A stretch of 64,000 nucleotides of DNA from Castor canadensis (GCF_047511655.1 NC_133390.1:92263583-92327582); one strand, 5' to 3'; counted from the stretch's first letter, positions 1 through 11,639 are shown. A program made the numbers and translations. The notes: generated from the sequence alone by a model not told the origin.

Positions 1-32
1 AACAAAACAACAAAAAGACCATGGGACCCTAG

Positions 33-165
33 GGCTGGGAGCATGGCTCAAGTGGTAGAGTGCATGTATATCAGGCATGATGCCCTGAGTTCAAACCCCA
101 CTATTGCCAGAAATGAATAAATAAATACATACATAAATAAGTGGATAAATAAGTGGAAAAAGGAG
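33..165 (+). mobile_element. ID-like tRNA-derived SINE
   Basis: The sequence starts GGGCTGGGAGCATGGCTCAA and contains a pol III box-A-like segment (TGGCTCAAGTGG) and a box B (GTTCAAACC, 89-97). It then runs into an A-rich tail with ATAA/ATACAT repeats. This is the ID-like layout found repeatedly elsewhere in the window. The tail has decayed into a microsatellite, so the copy is not recent. No target duplication was identified. Confidence 0.8.
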
Positions 166-295
166 AGAATATAAGCAGGGCAGTCAGCTGTAAGGCTTCA
201 CACCAATGTGTGCATAGAGGTATTGTGGTTTGGCTCAAGTGAAAACAATGCCAGAATGTTAAATTGTTTATGATTAAAAAAAAAAGGATTCTGAA

Positions 296-386
296 AGCCA
301 GGGACCATACCTGTCCTAGAGTCTCAGGTGAGAGGATCCCTTCAGCCCAGGAGTTCCAGATCTCATCTCAAAAAAAAAAAAAAAAA
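296..386 (+). mobile_element. B1/7SL-derived SINE fragment
   Basis: The segment GAGAGGATCCCTTCAGCCCA followed by GGAGTTCCAGA is the 7SL-derived core typical of B1/Alu. It ends in CATCTC and a run of about 17 A. The left part is shortened and diverged. It could be the B1 half of a degraded dimer. Confidence 0.55.
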
Positions 387-1250
387 GGAAGGTGAGTTTA
401 GAGTGGAAAGATTTACAAGTTTGGTAGGCTGCTGAGAACTAAGATCTTCAAAAGAAGAGAGGAAAATCCAAGTGAGAGAGATAAAACCCCATTCCCGTGT
501 AACAGGACCAGTGGGGAGGACACGCTTGGCCCTACGAACTCCGGATGCTAATCACAACACTAGGTCCTGTTTCTCTCCTTTCCAGGAGAACTGCAAGGAA
601 TTCGGGGATAAAGAAAATATCATCTGCCTTGCAAGGACAAATGAAGGAGATCAGAGGAGGCGTCTGTTCTTGCTGAGCTGAGCCCCGCCGCTCCCCTGCC
701 CTGTGGGGGGAAGTGTCTGGCATGGCCCAGCAGCAGCCCTGCCCATTCCCATCAGTGGATTATGAGCACGCTAATTTAATTATTGCTGCCCAGGCTGGAA
801 GACAGTCTCTAATTTTCTCAGGCTGAAGGACCATCACGGAAAGCATGGGTGAGGCTGGCATTTGACTTTGCTCAAGTGCCAGGATCCCAGAATTTACATT
901 CTGTTCCTGGAGAAAACTAAAACCTGTCTGCCAATTTTGCTAAGTATGCACAAAACAGTCTTCGATCCGTTAGTGGCTGGGCATATGGTTTTTTTTGCCA
1001 ACTTGGCCAAAATGAGCAAGCATATTCCTCTTACGTGCACCTTTCATTACACATCAGTGTTAATTATAACTGATTAGGCTGAGTTGCATTTGTTGACTGA
1101 ATATCAATGGAACTAATCAACTCCATTTTTTTTTTAAAGTTGATTTTGTAAATGTATTCCAACGGAAGCACCACGAGGTAGGAACTTTTCTTGTTAAAGC
1201 TCTTTATCCATTAAGACAAAAATAAGGAAGGAAGGAAGAAAGAAAGAAAG
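387..1250. other. Unique non-coding sequence
   Basis: No gene or recognisable repeat. Short open frames (60-71 codons) show no known motif. The part around 745-900 (alternating TAAT-type homeodomain-like cores, few simple repeats) looks less decayed than its surroundings and could be conserved non-coding DNA, but this cannot be tested from one sequence. Confidence 0.4.
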
Positions 1251-1411
1251 AGGGCCAGGTGTGGTGGTACAGGGGAGGCATGGGTAGGAGGATGGTGGTC
1301 TGAAGTTAGCCTAGGCAAAAGCACAGAGCTTATCTGAAAAACAGCTAAAGCAAAAAGGGCTTGGGGTGTACTCACGTGATAGCTTGCTCTGAGTTCAAAC
1401 TCCAACACTGA
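1251..1411 (+). mobile_element. B4-like (B1 + ID) dimeric SINE
   Basis: The first half starts GGGCCAGGTGTGGTGGTACA, a B1 head, with GAGGATGGTGG and GTTAGCCTAGGCAA matching the B1 body. After an A-rich linker, a second half (GGGCTTGGGGTGTACTCACG, then GAGTTCAAACTCC) has the ID/tRNA layout with a box B. The two-part structure defines the rodent B4 family. It is quite diverged. Confidence 0.65.
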
Positions 1412-1507
1412 ACGAAGACAGAGAGGAGAGAGAGACAAAGGAGAGAGAGAGATAAGAGAAGAGAAAAGAAAGAAAGGAAGAAAGAAAGAAAAGAAGAAAG
1501 AAGAGAG
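1412..1507 (+). repeat. Polypurine GA/GAAA microsatellite
   Basis: Almost pure purine tract of GAGA, AGAA and GAAAGAAAGG units directly after the B4-like SINE, probably grown from its A-rich tail. The open frames read on the minus strand here (Ser/Leu/Phe-rich) are composition artefacts. Confidence 0.8.
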
Positions 1508-2239
1508 TCAGGAGACAACCATTTGCAGCTCTCTTAAATTGCTTAGGCTTTTGCCTGAAAAAAAGAATTACAGAAATTCCTGGTGACAACCAGTCAGCAG
1601 CAGATAGAAGTGAGGACACAGTTGTTCTCAGATGTTATCTCTTTTGGGATGCATGGCTCAGGGATTCCTCCTGTGAAGCAATGGTTCTCACCTAAGGTCA
1701 TTTCCTAAAAAGGTAAACTCAAAATCCATTTGGCTTGGGTGAATTAGCCAACATCTAATTCATTTCCTTCTGTTGAATTGAGGTGCAGCTACTGTTTGAA
1801 TTGCAACAGTGCAATATTGATGTTAAGACTTCTGAGCTAGCAGCTACATTTCCATATGCATGAACCTGAACTGTTACCTGAAAAATAAGCAGCTTTGCCT
1901 AACAAATGCAAATATCTTGATCAGACAAAGTGGTAGAACAGTAGCTTAAATTTAGCTTCTTTTTCAATTCTCTCCAAAGTCACCTTGAACTCTTAGACAT
2001 GTGCTGTTCATTTTCACAGTTCTGTAGCCCCCTCCCAACATGCTCTTGTGAGTGGAAAATTGTGCATTTTTTCTTTTTCTTGCTTAATTGAAATGCCATA
2101 CACCAATTTTCAATGGCAGATTTTTGCTTTAATTGACATTAAGTAACAATTTATATTAAATAATCTTCAAGGTATTATTTCCTGGTAGTTCATGTCACTT
2201 TTATGAGTGTATACACTTAAAGTCATTCCTAATATATAT

Positions 2240-2240
<1 letters not shown>
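1508..2240. other. Unique non-coding sequence
   Basis: AT-rich DNA without recognisable genes or repeats. Confidence 0.4.

Positions 2241-2242
<2 letters not shown>

Positions 2243-2283
<41 letters not shown>
2243..2283 (+). repeat. (AT)n microsatellite followed by T run
   Basis: About 12 AT units run directly into about 16 T. A simple sequence, possibly the remains of an antisense poly(A) tail. Confidence 0.85.
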
Positions 2284-2380
2284 GGGTAAATTTTCTCATA
2301 TACAGAGAACTCACCCTATGACCTCAGAGGTTATTATCAAAACACTTATCTCATATATACTCTCATGGGATATAGAAAGA

Positions 2381-2385
2381 CTAAG
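2381..2385. repeat. Target-site duplication, left (solo LTR)
   Basis: CTAAG here is repeated exactly at 2741-2745, on either side of a TG...CA-bounded element. Five-bp duplications fit retroviral integration. Confidence 0.7.
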
Positions 2386-2606
2386 TGTTAGGTGGCATTC
2401 TTGGGGTGGGCGGAAGGCTAGCACCGAAACCAGACCCCCTGATTTATGACCACTTGTTTCTCCTTGCCTGATTGTTTCTTGGCTTGCAAAACAACTCAGG
2501 AACTTCCAGTTACTCAACCAGCCAGGCATGTTGACCTGTTCCATCTGGTGATCGCAGATAATCAGAGACCAGAGACTCTCTCCCTTCCCCATGGGTTGGC
2601 CCCTCC

Positions 2607-2613
2607 TATAAAG
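2607..2613 (+). promoter_or_regulatory. LTR TATA-like box
   Basis: TATAAAG sits 80 bp upstream of the LTR polyadenylation signal, the usual spacing within an LTR. Current promoter activity is unknown. Confidence 0.6.
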
Positions 2614-2686
2614 CCCACTACCCATTTTCAGCCAAGCCCCCTCACTCTGAACCCTGAAAGGAGTGATGGCCCTGTGGTCTGGTTCC

Positions 2687-2692
2687 AATAAA
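2687..2692 (+). promoter_or_regulatory. LTR polyadenylation signal
   Basis: AATAAA near the R region, followed by a T-rich then GT-rich stretch (GTGGTGTGATCTGT) that fits a downstream element. Confidence 0.6.
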
Positions 2693-2745
2693 CCTTTCTT
2701 TTCTACATGTGGTGTGATCTGTATTCGGCAGTACCTTACACTAAG

Positions 2746-4006
2746 ATTTTCTGTAGTTAAATTCCAGGAGTTCAAGTACAGTCAGTAAAAGACTGTGAAA
2801 TTTGTGAATCTAACCTTTGCCTATTACCATTTAAATCATTTAGTTTCAGAATGTTTGCCCTGGCATGAGTGAAGGTTTGTATTTTCTTGTCAAAATGCCA
2901 GTGAACTGGGAGAGAAACAATAATGTTTGCAAATGTCACCTTTAATGCTTGTCCACTGGGTTCCAGGCAGCTGCTTTTCTATATTTAAAAATTCTGAAAC
3001 CTCTGGAGGTATGTGACTACAAGCAGTACACAGAGGCAGCTTTTTTTTTCTTTTAATATTTGACAGTACGTAGCAATCAGAGAAACAAAGATATGAAAAC
3101 CAATGCTGTTTCAGGTTCTTTAATGCTAGGAAGCAGGTAAAATGAGGGAGTTATGTTTTTTGTTTTGCTATGAAACCATATCAAAGTAAGTATTGTTGTT
3201 GAGGTGTGGATTCTAGCATTGTCTCGTGTCTTTTTTCCAATACTTAAGGCATGACCAAGATTTGATATGCAATTTCCCCCTGGAAACTTAGATGCTTTGG
3301 TTTATGATGGAACTCTCATCAAGAACACATTCTACCCAAGACACACTTTTATATTCTCATGGCAAAATTAAGTTTTTGATCTCAAAACAGCAGATGATAG
3401 AGGTAAGGCTAATATCCTTACCATGATGTTGCTCCTCCAAGAAAGAATTCTAATCTGCTTTGCATATTTAATAATAAAAAACTTATTTGGAAGTAAGCTC
3501 TATGAATGTGGGAGAAATGACTAGATTGAATCTTAATATAGTAAAAATGGGGTTTGAGTGTTTGCTCAACTATTTTAAGTACCTTCCGTGTGTTATTTCA
3601 TTTGGTCTTCAAAAAGTTCAATGCAGTAAGTCTGTTTTTCATTCCCCTTATATGGATGACTAAACTGAGGCCTCTTTCTGAAATGTGGAGTCTTCACAGA
3701 GTGAACACTAATGAGTTAAAAGCATTCTAAAGGATTATTCTTTATCTTAAATCCTTCTCTTAGAGACAAGGATTAATCTAGACTCTCCTGTTCCTTGGAG
3801 CTGAGCTGACTCTTCTCAGTGGTCTTCTCCCTGGGTGCTAACCAATCCTCTTTCTGCAGATTCCCTGAAGCTAATTGACATCACAGGAGGGGAACATAGA
3901 AAAGACAGGAATGATGGTTCTAACCTTCCAAAGGTAAGATGGTAGACTGTACTACATTCACCAGAGATTTCAGCAGGGAGCTGAGGGGTTATAGTGTAGT
4001 CCCCTA
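2746..4006. other. Unique sequence with a MIR-like relic
   Basis: No gene seen. Around 3570-3690 the order GTTATTTCATTTGGTC, then a run ending ATGACTAAACTGAGGC, matches the core of the ancient MIR SINE (sense). The rest is unremarkable. Confidence 0.45.
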
Positions 4007-4363
4007 TTATGGTTTAGAGCTTTAGTGTCCCCCAGGGCTCTTGTTGAAGGTGTGGCCCTCAACTGGTGGCACTGTCAGGAGGTGAAGGAAGCTTTAAGAG
4101 GTGAGGCCTAGTGGAAGAAAGTTAGGTTCCTGGAGGCATGCCTGTGAAGGAGATATTGGGACCTGGCTCTTCCTCTCTCTCTCTCCACTTCCCAGCTGCC
4201 AGAAGGTTAACAGTCTTCCTCTGTCCCTTGCTCCTGCGACCATGATGTGTGTTTGACCACAACTCAAAACAAGTTCTGAAACGAGGGGCCAAAATAAACC
4301 TTTCCTCCTTTTAAGTTGTTTCTCTAAGGTATTTTGTCATAGTGTTGTAAAGCTGACTAATAC
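4007..4363 (+). mobile_element. MaLR LTR (MST/MLT1-like)
   Basis: The element begins TATGGTTTAGAGCTTTAGTG and contains CCCTCAACTGGTGGCACTGT, GGCCTAGTGGAAG and CCAAAATAAACCTTTCCTCC. It ends with AGCTGACTAATACGC. These landmarks, in this order, are those of the non-autonomous ERVL-MaLR LTRs that predate the rodent/primate split. The AATAAA polyadenylation signal is present near 4293. It is a solo LTR with no internal sequence next to it. Confidence 0.8.
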
Positions 4364-6454
4364 GCTCCCCCCCGCAAAAAAAGTACCCACCAGCTTCTCA
4401 TCCTTTGACGTTGATATCTGCTGAAAGTATAGATTTGGTTTCTAATCACACTTCCATCTTTAAGTCCTCCTTACCCCTAACCTCTGGAACCTCCTCTGCT
4501 GGGTGTCATTAGAGGACTGGTGTTTTGCCTTTGGGTAGACATGGACTGCATGGGGGCAGAGCAGTGACCGTGCCTGGATGGGAAGCAAGCCCCAAACACA
4601 GCAGAGCAGAGCAGTAGTGGCAGTGGAGAACACGCATGAAGGCTACAGATGGAAAGAAGTTTGCAGGATCTGGAGGAGGAAGGATGAGAACCAACAAGGA
4701 TTCCCACCCAGGGAAGCAAAGTCCAGACAGGGAGAAAACCTGAAGTCAGCCCCCAAGCTGTCAGCGACATGCATACAAGCACCGTGCAGCAAAATGGAGG
4801 CACTGGTCTTGACAGCATGGTGTAGAAGAGATTTATCTTTCTGTTTGAGAAAGTAGTCAAGATGAAATCACACTTGTCTTCAAAAAAATTTTTTATTAGC
4901 ATAAATTATTTGTACAAAAGGGTTTCATTGACACTTGTTCATTTTAACCAAAAGATTTTACTTAGAAAAATTTATTCAGTTAAAAATTTAGCAATCAAAC
5001 ACAATACATTTTTCTTAATGAAATCTTCTTGGACTCTCAAGTTGTGAGTAAAAACCATAGTTAGCTACTCTTTATCAAATCAGTTTTACCTGAGTCTGGC
5101 CAATGACTGGTTATTGGACCTCTGCCTAACCTGGAAAGGATTTTCCCTGTCCATGTGTCCCTGCTCCCTACCTTCCTGGACAAGAGGAAAGAAGGCCCTG
5201 TCACGCAGTAAAACAAAGCCAGAGAGTACATTGTTTTCCAATATTGAACGTGGTGAGCTGTAGGTTACTGTTTAGACAAGATTGTTTTCCATTTGCATGA
5301 GTAAGGGCAGAGAAATTTGCTGGAGGTGTGTTTGTTTAATGTAGCTGTTGGAATCTTTGGCTACACTACTTAATTTCATAGCTGTCACTTTGTCTCATGG
5401 GAATGTGATATTTCCAGCCATTTGCAAAAGTCTGTGAGCTAAGCATTGCCAGATCTCATGTCAGGGATGAAATTAATGAATATGATCTCTGAGTATTCCA
5501 CTCAAAGCCCTGAACCCATTAGGACTAAAATACTAAATAACCTGTTTAAATATGCTTGGTTGGCTATCAGCTTATTTTACAAACTGATTTAAAACCTGTG
5601 TGTGTGTGTGTTATATACATATAAAACAACATTCTAAAGAATTAAATAGCAGGAAACTAAGTCTTCTGCACAGTAAGTCTTCTGCTTACAGATAAGCTTT
5701 AGCAAAAGTATTTATTTTTTCCCTCTCCTGTTTGCATTCTGTGCTGTACTTAACTACTCAAAATATTCATGAGTTTAGAACACTGGGTGCCTGTTGTACA
5801 GTTTCTTGTGAAGTGCATTTGTTATGCAAATTGTTATAGTGAACCATCCTTCATGAGCTATTTATGTTTTCGTAATAAGGAAAGAAGTGCCTCATCTTTT
5901 CCCACATAAATTCTTCTTTACAGTCTATCAAATACAGAAAGATGCTTGAGATGAAATAAATGTGTTCCTAATACTAATGAATGTCTGATGCTTAAAATAT
6001 TTAGGGGATTTTTTTCCTGGACATTCATAATGACTCTCCCCTAATTGCTCTGGGAATGGGTAAAGAGGGTGAGTGATAGCTACTGTTTCTGTCATCCCTT
6101 ATTCCACTCATGAAGATGACATTTCAAAAGCAGACACAGGACAGTAAGCAAAAAATGAAGCATTAAAAAGGAGGCATGGCAGCACATGAGAAAAGAAAAA
6201 GGCAAATATGCAAGACAGAAGAAGTCAGCATGTGTTTTTTCATCTATTAATGCTTGCTAATGGTCACCTGCGTTTCTGGGGACATGAAGAAGACACAGTT
6301 CTTACCTTCAAGATGCTGACAGTCCAGTTGGAGACAAGGTGTGTGACCTTTGCTCTTGGTACCCAGAATATGTTTCTTGTGTTTTTGGATTCTCCGATGC
6401 TGATCACAGTCCTGAGAGGCAAAGTCCCTAACACTTAATCTTGAATGTTGAAAT
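4364..6454. other. Unique sequence with a small L1 relic
   Basis: No gene supported. Frames of 92 codons (4578-4856, plus) and 141 codons (4477-4902, minus) overlap each other and show no known domain. At about 4885-4950, TTTGTACAAAAGGGTTTCAT resembles an antisense old L1 3' UTR. A short TG repeat lies at 5598-5612. Confidence 0.4.
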
Positions 6455-6549
6455 CTAGAAAGATCAAAATCCTCTAAAGACTAAAATCCTGAAAAATCAC
6501 AATCCTGAAAGATTAAAATCCTGAAAGCTGAAATCCTCAAAACTGCAAT
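6455..6549 (+). repeat. 16-bp minisatellite, about 6 units
   Basis: Six head-to-tail units of 15-17 bp, consensus CCTGAAAGATTAAAAT: 6455-6470, 6471-6487, 6488-6503, 6504-6519, 6520-6534 and 6535-6549. The units differ by a few substitutions and single-base indels, so the array is old. There are no spacers between units, so it is not CRISPR-like. Confidence 0.85.
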
Positions 6550-7576
6550 TCCCGTGGGGGATTTAATGAAGGCTGTGTGAGAGGAGTAGGGAGCTGAATT
6601 CTAGGAAAGTGATTGGCAATAAGCAAAGCTGCAGTTAAAATGCCTCCTTTATCTGCACTGTTCTCTGTGGCAGTGCTTCTATAAGGATGCATCTGGCATG
6701 GTTACCATGATTCTGGGGTGCGTGGTGCTCCTGAATCTCTCCCTGAGACTGTCACTTTCCTCCACAGGGAAAAAGGACCATCTAGCCACATGTTTGGCTG
6801 CTATAGATGCTGCTATTTTATACTTTCTGTTTTTGGCCATTTGGGGTCACTAGACTTGCATCAGGATCTGTTCTCATAACTGGGAAGGACATCTCTTCCG
6901 AACGTTGCAGACCCTCCTAAATCTGGTCCTGTTGGTTGTTGTTGGTGGTGATAGCATTGTAAATGTGACAAATGTCCTAGGATGACTTTGGCAGTTCTCA
7001 CTGCCCTTACAAATGGATTTTTACATCCTCTTGCACTTAGCTTGCAAATGGGAAGTGATTCTTTCACTTTAATAAACCAGGCTGAGAGTTGCTTGCTGTG
7101 GAGCTCAAGGGTTTACATAAAATCAGAGAGAGGTTTGGGTCGGATGCCCATCAAGCAAGGGCAATATGATGGTCCTCCCCATAGGAGCTGGTTCCATCTA
7201 ATGTTTTTCCATTTTTGCTTTGAAAATATTTCTTTTTTCATTATGAGAGAATTTGCTAGAAGTAGATTTAAGTAGCAGAGTTTCAGCTTGAGACCTGTGT
7301 AACATATTCTTTAGATCAGTGATTCTCACTTTTGGAGGGTTTGTCAGATTGTAAGACAGGTTGCATAGAGTTTGGAAAGTTATTTGTAGATAGAATAATT
7401 CTGTTTTTTTTTAAACAACAACATGTATACCTGCATTTGTGATATAATAACTTGAAACAACGTCAGTGGGATGTTTAATATTTCAAGTTCAGTTCATGAT
7501 GTTGATTTTGAGTTTGAAGATAATTATCCTATAAGCATACAGAGATAGTAATTATGGGGAGATTTTAATTATGGAG
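6550..7576. other. Unique non-coding sequence
   Basis: No recognised gene. A segment from about 7318 (CAGTGATTCTCAC) resembles the terminus of a MER5-type hAT element, but the match is short. The 97-codon frame at 6982-7275 has no recognisable domain. Confidence 0.35.
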
Positions 7577-7597
7577 GGAGGGAGAGAGAGAGATAAT

Positions 7598-7644
<47 letters not shown>

Positions 7645-7645
7645 T
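7577..7645 (+). repeat. (GA)n microsatellite
   Basis: GGGAGGGAGAGAGAG grading into about 20 perfect GA units near 7610-7640. Confidence 0.9.
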
Positions 7646-9420
7646 GAGCGAATGTGTGAGACAGATCATATGGATCCCATCTTGACATTGCAGCTTCAGC
7701 CTCCTCTAGGCTGTGCCCTATCTATATCTCAGTGATTCCTGTCTGTCTCCAAGTTCTTTTCCAACATCCCTGGCAATTATATTTTCTCCAGGAATCCTAC
7801 TTGCCCTCAAATACAATTATTCCTATCACCAGAATATAAGCCACTTCTGGGTGGTAGAATCTCAGTCTTCAATTATCAAAGTCATACAAAGAGCCTTTTT
7901 AAAAGATTTCCTTGGAGTTCATGCTGCACTGGGAGAAGATGCTGTGTGGAATGGGGCATTTAGAATTGCCTTGAAAATGATTTCTAATTGCATATAAGCA
8001 AAATGTGTGTGTGAGCTCTGTGGTTTTATTTTTAATTATAGGTTTTTGGTAAACATTCCACTAAGAATTTAAGAAATAAAATCCCAAAGCCTCATAAATG
8101 AATAAGTAAAATATGAGGCATAATAAAATCAGATGATTTAATGCACATGAAAAATGGGACAAGAAGAATATAAGTAGGAAATATATGTAGTCTTGTAAAA
8201 CTAATGTTGTGCTCTTTATGAAATAAATATCTCTAGAATATTATAAGCAAACAAATTTAAAAATTTAAAAATGCTCTGTATTATGTTATCTTAGGTTTTA
8301 TGTCTAAACATTAGCGTATTTCTATTTCTTTTTGTTTTTATTAATCCACTGAAGCAGCCTTCAGCTAATTCTTACAACCTAAATGCAGTTCACAGATGCT
8401 GTCTTCTCATAAAGAAAAAAATAAATTTATATTTTGTGATGAGACTATATTATCTTCAATGATGGGAGTTTTATTGTATTAGATTTTTCCATTCCTGTGT
8501 AACAAAACAGTCTCAAAATCGATAAGATAGCAGCACAGATAATACTACATAGACATAGGTCATTTGGAATTAGCTCATAGAGAACCTAGGTCTGCTCAAA
8601 CACAGGTCTGAGAGGTGTAATTAGTGGTAGTCACTGCTTTCATGCTTGAAGTAGTTGTGACTGATGGCTGTCCTCCTTCCTCTCCTCCCTACTATCTGAC
8701 TCTTGTGTCAGCAGCACTGGAAAAGCAAATAGAAGAGTTGCTTCAGTGGTGCTGAGAGACAAAGGTCTGGGGTTAATGGGAACCAAGTTTCTTTGTCCTC
8801 TTGGACAACGACAGGCACAGCAATAGAGTGTTGTGTGAAGCCAGTTCCCTTACCCGAGGTGGCAGGGTTGCTGCCTCCCTTTCTTCACTTTGGAAATGCA
8901 TCTTAAAATATAAAAATAGGAGGTCCAGCCTGGCAATCACACTCCTATGTTTATTGCTGGCATTTTGTCTCCTGGAGTAACTGCTACTTCTGGGTTCTAT
9001 TTGAATACTTCTGTGTGCTACTACCAATGGCCCTGAGAGAATCCTGGAAATTCATGACAGTAGCAGTGAAATAATTTTATTTATAGAAAATTCTGACATG
9101 TAAGTCGGCATATCTAAGGCAGAAGTTGAAAAATCATAGTTCCAAGATATATTTTGCTTAGGTTAGATATATTTTGCATAATATTATTAATTTTTTGAAT
9201 TATTCTTCCACACTTAAAATCAGGAACTGTCACATTAAAAACATCCAGGTTTCTGGATTTTGTTAATAAATCAGCAAATCTGACAATGGGCATATTCTTC
9301 TGGCTAGACTGGGAGGAGCCAAGCAGCAACTGTGCTGCACCGTACCCACTGAAGTGCACCAGAATCATCCACATCTTACCTGCTAATTCATGCTGTTCCC
9401 TTACCTTTGCGTTTTTGAAT
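7646..9420. other. Unique non-coding sequence
   Basis: No supported gene. Open frames of 84-94 codons are unremarkable. The part around 8490-8600 has the flavour of an old LTR or DNA transposon relic but I cannot name it. Confidence 0.35.
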
Positions 9421-9583
9421 CAGTGAGTCTCAAAATGGCTACATATCAGAATCACCTAAGAGCGTTGAGATCTCAACTGCAAATTCATAGATTTGACTGC
9501 ATTTATGGGTTTGGAATTGGGCAGTCTTCACAGCACTTCAGATGATTTTAATATGTGAATGACCAAAATTGAGAAACCTTGGC
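9421..9583 (+). mobile_element. MER5-like hAT DNA transposon relic
   Basis: The left end CAGTGAGTCTCAAAATGGCT, the internal ATCAGAATCACCTAAGAGC and AACTGCAAATTCATAG, and the right end AATTGAGAAACC match the layout of MER5A, a non-autonomous hAT-Charlie element with inverted ends. It is old and diverged, consistent with a copy shared across placental mammals. Confidence 0.65.
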
Positions 9584-11133
9584 CCTGGAAGAATAGAAAA
9601 GTGGGCATTGATCATTTTCTCGTGAGATTCCCAACTGAACCATTGTTTGACCTTGTGATCTTCATTAAGGAAATTGTAAGCTTCTTGGCTCTTCCAAGGG
9701 GAACTGATTGCATTTTTCTCTTCTTTTGAATTTCATGGTGTTTGGTGACTCAGTGGGGCTCATGAAATTTACAGATTGTGTTATAGGCAAGGGATGGATA
9801 GGCCATGTTGTCTTTTAAGCATTTAAATGCCAAGGACCATGCTCCTGCTGTTTGAATCCTTCTTTCCCCCCTTACAAAGCACAGTGTGAAAGCTCTATTT
9901 TGTAACTGGTGATCTATCTCTCTTGTTCTGTCTCTCTAGAGCTATGCGAGATGGGGACTTTTTGGCTGAGCAAAAGAAGATGCATCTATGGAGTATGTCA
10001 TGAGATCAACTTTTTAATGCCCATAAAAAGACAGGATGTCAATTTAAAGCCTCATCTGTCAGAAGCATTTTTCAATCTTGCATGATTTATGATATACTAT
10101 AAATTGCAATCACTCTGGCCCATAATATCCTGGCAGCTACTTCAATAGCAAAACTTTCATCCAAAAATATGATCTATAGGCAGAATAAAAGTTTCAGAAA
10201 AGGAGTGTCATTTAATAGGCAGTGCTATTATCATGTGCTTACAAGGGAAAGTTTTCTCAGTAAGAGATGTTTCATTGCCACGCATGGACCTGGCTCCCTG
10301 CACAAAGCCTGGTGGGGGACAGTGCTGGCTTATAGTTTTCTGCACATCCTAGAAGTAAGCAAGAGTTCAAGGAGGATTTGTCAGAAAGAAGCTGGAGGAG
10401 AATTGAAATTTTCTTTTGAAATGAACTATCCAAGGTTTCCTATGTGTTCTCTGTACTTTCCCTTGCAGACATTTCCTGCAGTCCTATGGGAGAAGACAGA
10501 AAGCATTGCCCAACGGTCAGGAAGGGGCAGTCTGATGTGTAATGAGCTGGCAGATTTAGGATGATTAAAAAAAAAAAAAAAAGGAGGGGGAAGAGAGAGA
10601 GATGCAGATTGGTTCTTTTTGTACAAAAATTTTCATATAAAATCATAATGACTTCTTCACATCTTGTTGACAGGTTGGACTCTCAAAACAAACTTAAACT
10701 TCCTATACTGCTTTTTGGACATGGATTTGTGACCACCTTTGGCTCTGGCATTACCAGATTCTAGAAAATTCACCTAGATTGGGATCTGCTGAAAGAAGAG
10801 TGGTGAAGGGTAAGGACCACAGACTCAGAATTTTAAAGCAAGATGTCACTGCTTGTGAGAATATAGCAGAAAGAAAAGAAGGAAGAGGAGCACCAGCCAG
10901 AAAATGGGAACTGCTCCTTCCCAGTTTTTTAACACATCAGAATGGGAGGTTTTCTTTTCTACTCAATCTGCCCTTTAAGCTTTGCCTTGTGGTTAGCTGG
11001 GGAAAAGGGTACTCATAACACTTAGGTAGGAAAAAGGAGACAAAGGGACACTTAACAGAGGAAGGTGAACTTATAATAAGTTGCCAGACTTCCAAAAATC
11101 TATTTGAAATGGGTGTATATTTAAAAAGGGTAC
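9584..11133. other. Unique non-coding sequence
   Basis: No gene recognised. The 131-codon frame 10169-10564 has no known motif and is probably chance. The stretch 9950-10170, rich in homeodomain-type ATTTA/TAAT cores and free of simple repeats, could be conserved non-coding DNA. A 17-A run at about 10565-10582 may be the tail of a lost retrocopy. Confidence 0.35.
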
Positions 11134-11202
11134 TGATAATATACATTTAAAAGGATGTCAAATATACATTTGAAAAGAGGTCAAATATACATTTGAAAAC
11201 AA
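11134..11202 (+). repeat. 23-bp short tandem repeat, ~3 units
   Basis: Two near-identical 23-bp units begin GTCAAATATACATTTGAAAA at 11157 and 11180. A degraded unit (AATATACATTTAAAAGG) precedes them. Confidence 0.8.
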
Positions 11203-11639
11203 AGGAAGGCACAGTGTTTGTTCTGAAGAAAAAAGGAATTATGACATTGAAATTCTGTAAAGGGGTCATGATTCTACAAGGGAGTAAAATCTTAAAGATA
11301 GTTTTGGGTGGTTGGCTTTTTTTTTTTTTTTGACAAGATAAGACCTTCTCTGGATTGGGATGAGCTGATTTCTTTTTATATCCTGTCTTAGTCATCTTGG
11401 TTATGTTACTTCATGTAGTCTCATCCAGAGTAGGTACTCACAGAACATGTTTTGTTAATTAATATTTCTCTTCTGGGCAGAAAAAAATTAGATTTGAAAA
11501 TTTGAAAATACTTAATGATTTGATGCAGACTGCTGTGGAAGATCACTTTTGTTGTATCCTCTGACAATGTTGAACTTTGAGCGTTATATTTCCAGAAAAT
11601 TCTGACAGTTGAGTAATCTTACTACACGCTTGTATCCTA
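11203..11639. other. Unique non-coding sequence
   Basis: Nothing recognised apart from a T run at about 11317-11332 that may be an antisense poly(A) remnant. Confidence 0.35.

Larger units (their letters stand above)
2386..2740 (+). mobile_element. Solo endogenous retrovirus LTR
   Basis: A 355-bp element bounded by TGTTAGG and CCTTACA, flanked by CTAAG duplications. It has a TATA-like box (TATAAAG, 2607-2613) and a polyadenylation signal (AATAAA, 2687-2692) in the order expected for U3-R-U5. No gag, pol or env sequence adjoins it, so it is a solo LTR left by recombination between the two LTRs of a provirus. The pyrimidine-rich stretch after the TATA box and the 5-bp duplication suggest a class I (ERV1-like) LTR, but the family is not identified. 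Open frames across it are not retroviral proteins. Confidence 0.75.

Noticed and set aside
2311-2775. 154-codon minus-strand frame across the solo LTR
   Set aside because: No retroviral or host domain, it crosses the LTR edges and runs antisense to the LTR signals. Chance frame.
4477-4902. 141-codon minus frame and overlapping 92-codon plus frame
   Set aside because: Mutually overlapping, no recognisable domain, no splice or promoter context. I could not match either to a known protein.
6455-6549. CRISPR-like array
   Set aside because: Units are contiguous without spacers, and the window is clearly mammalian nuclear DNA.
10169-10564. 131-codon plus frame as a possible exon
   Set aside because: No recognisable domain and compositionally like its flanks. 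Ends at an A run.
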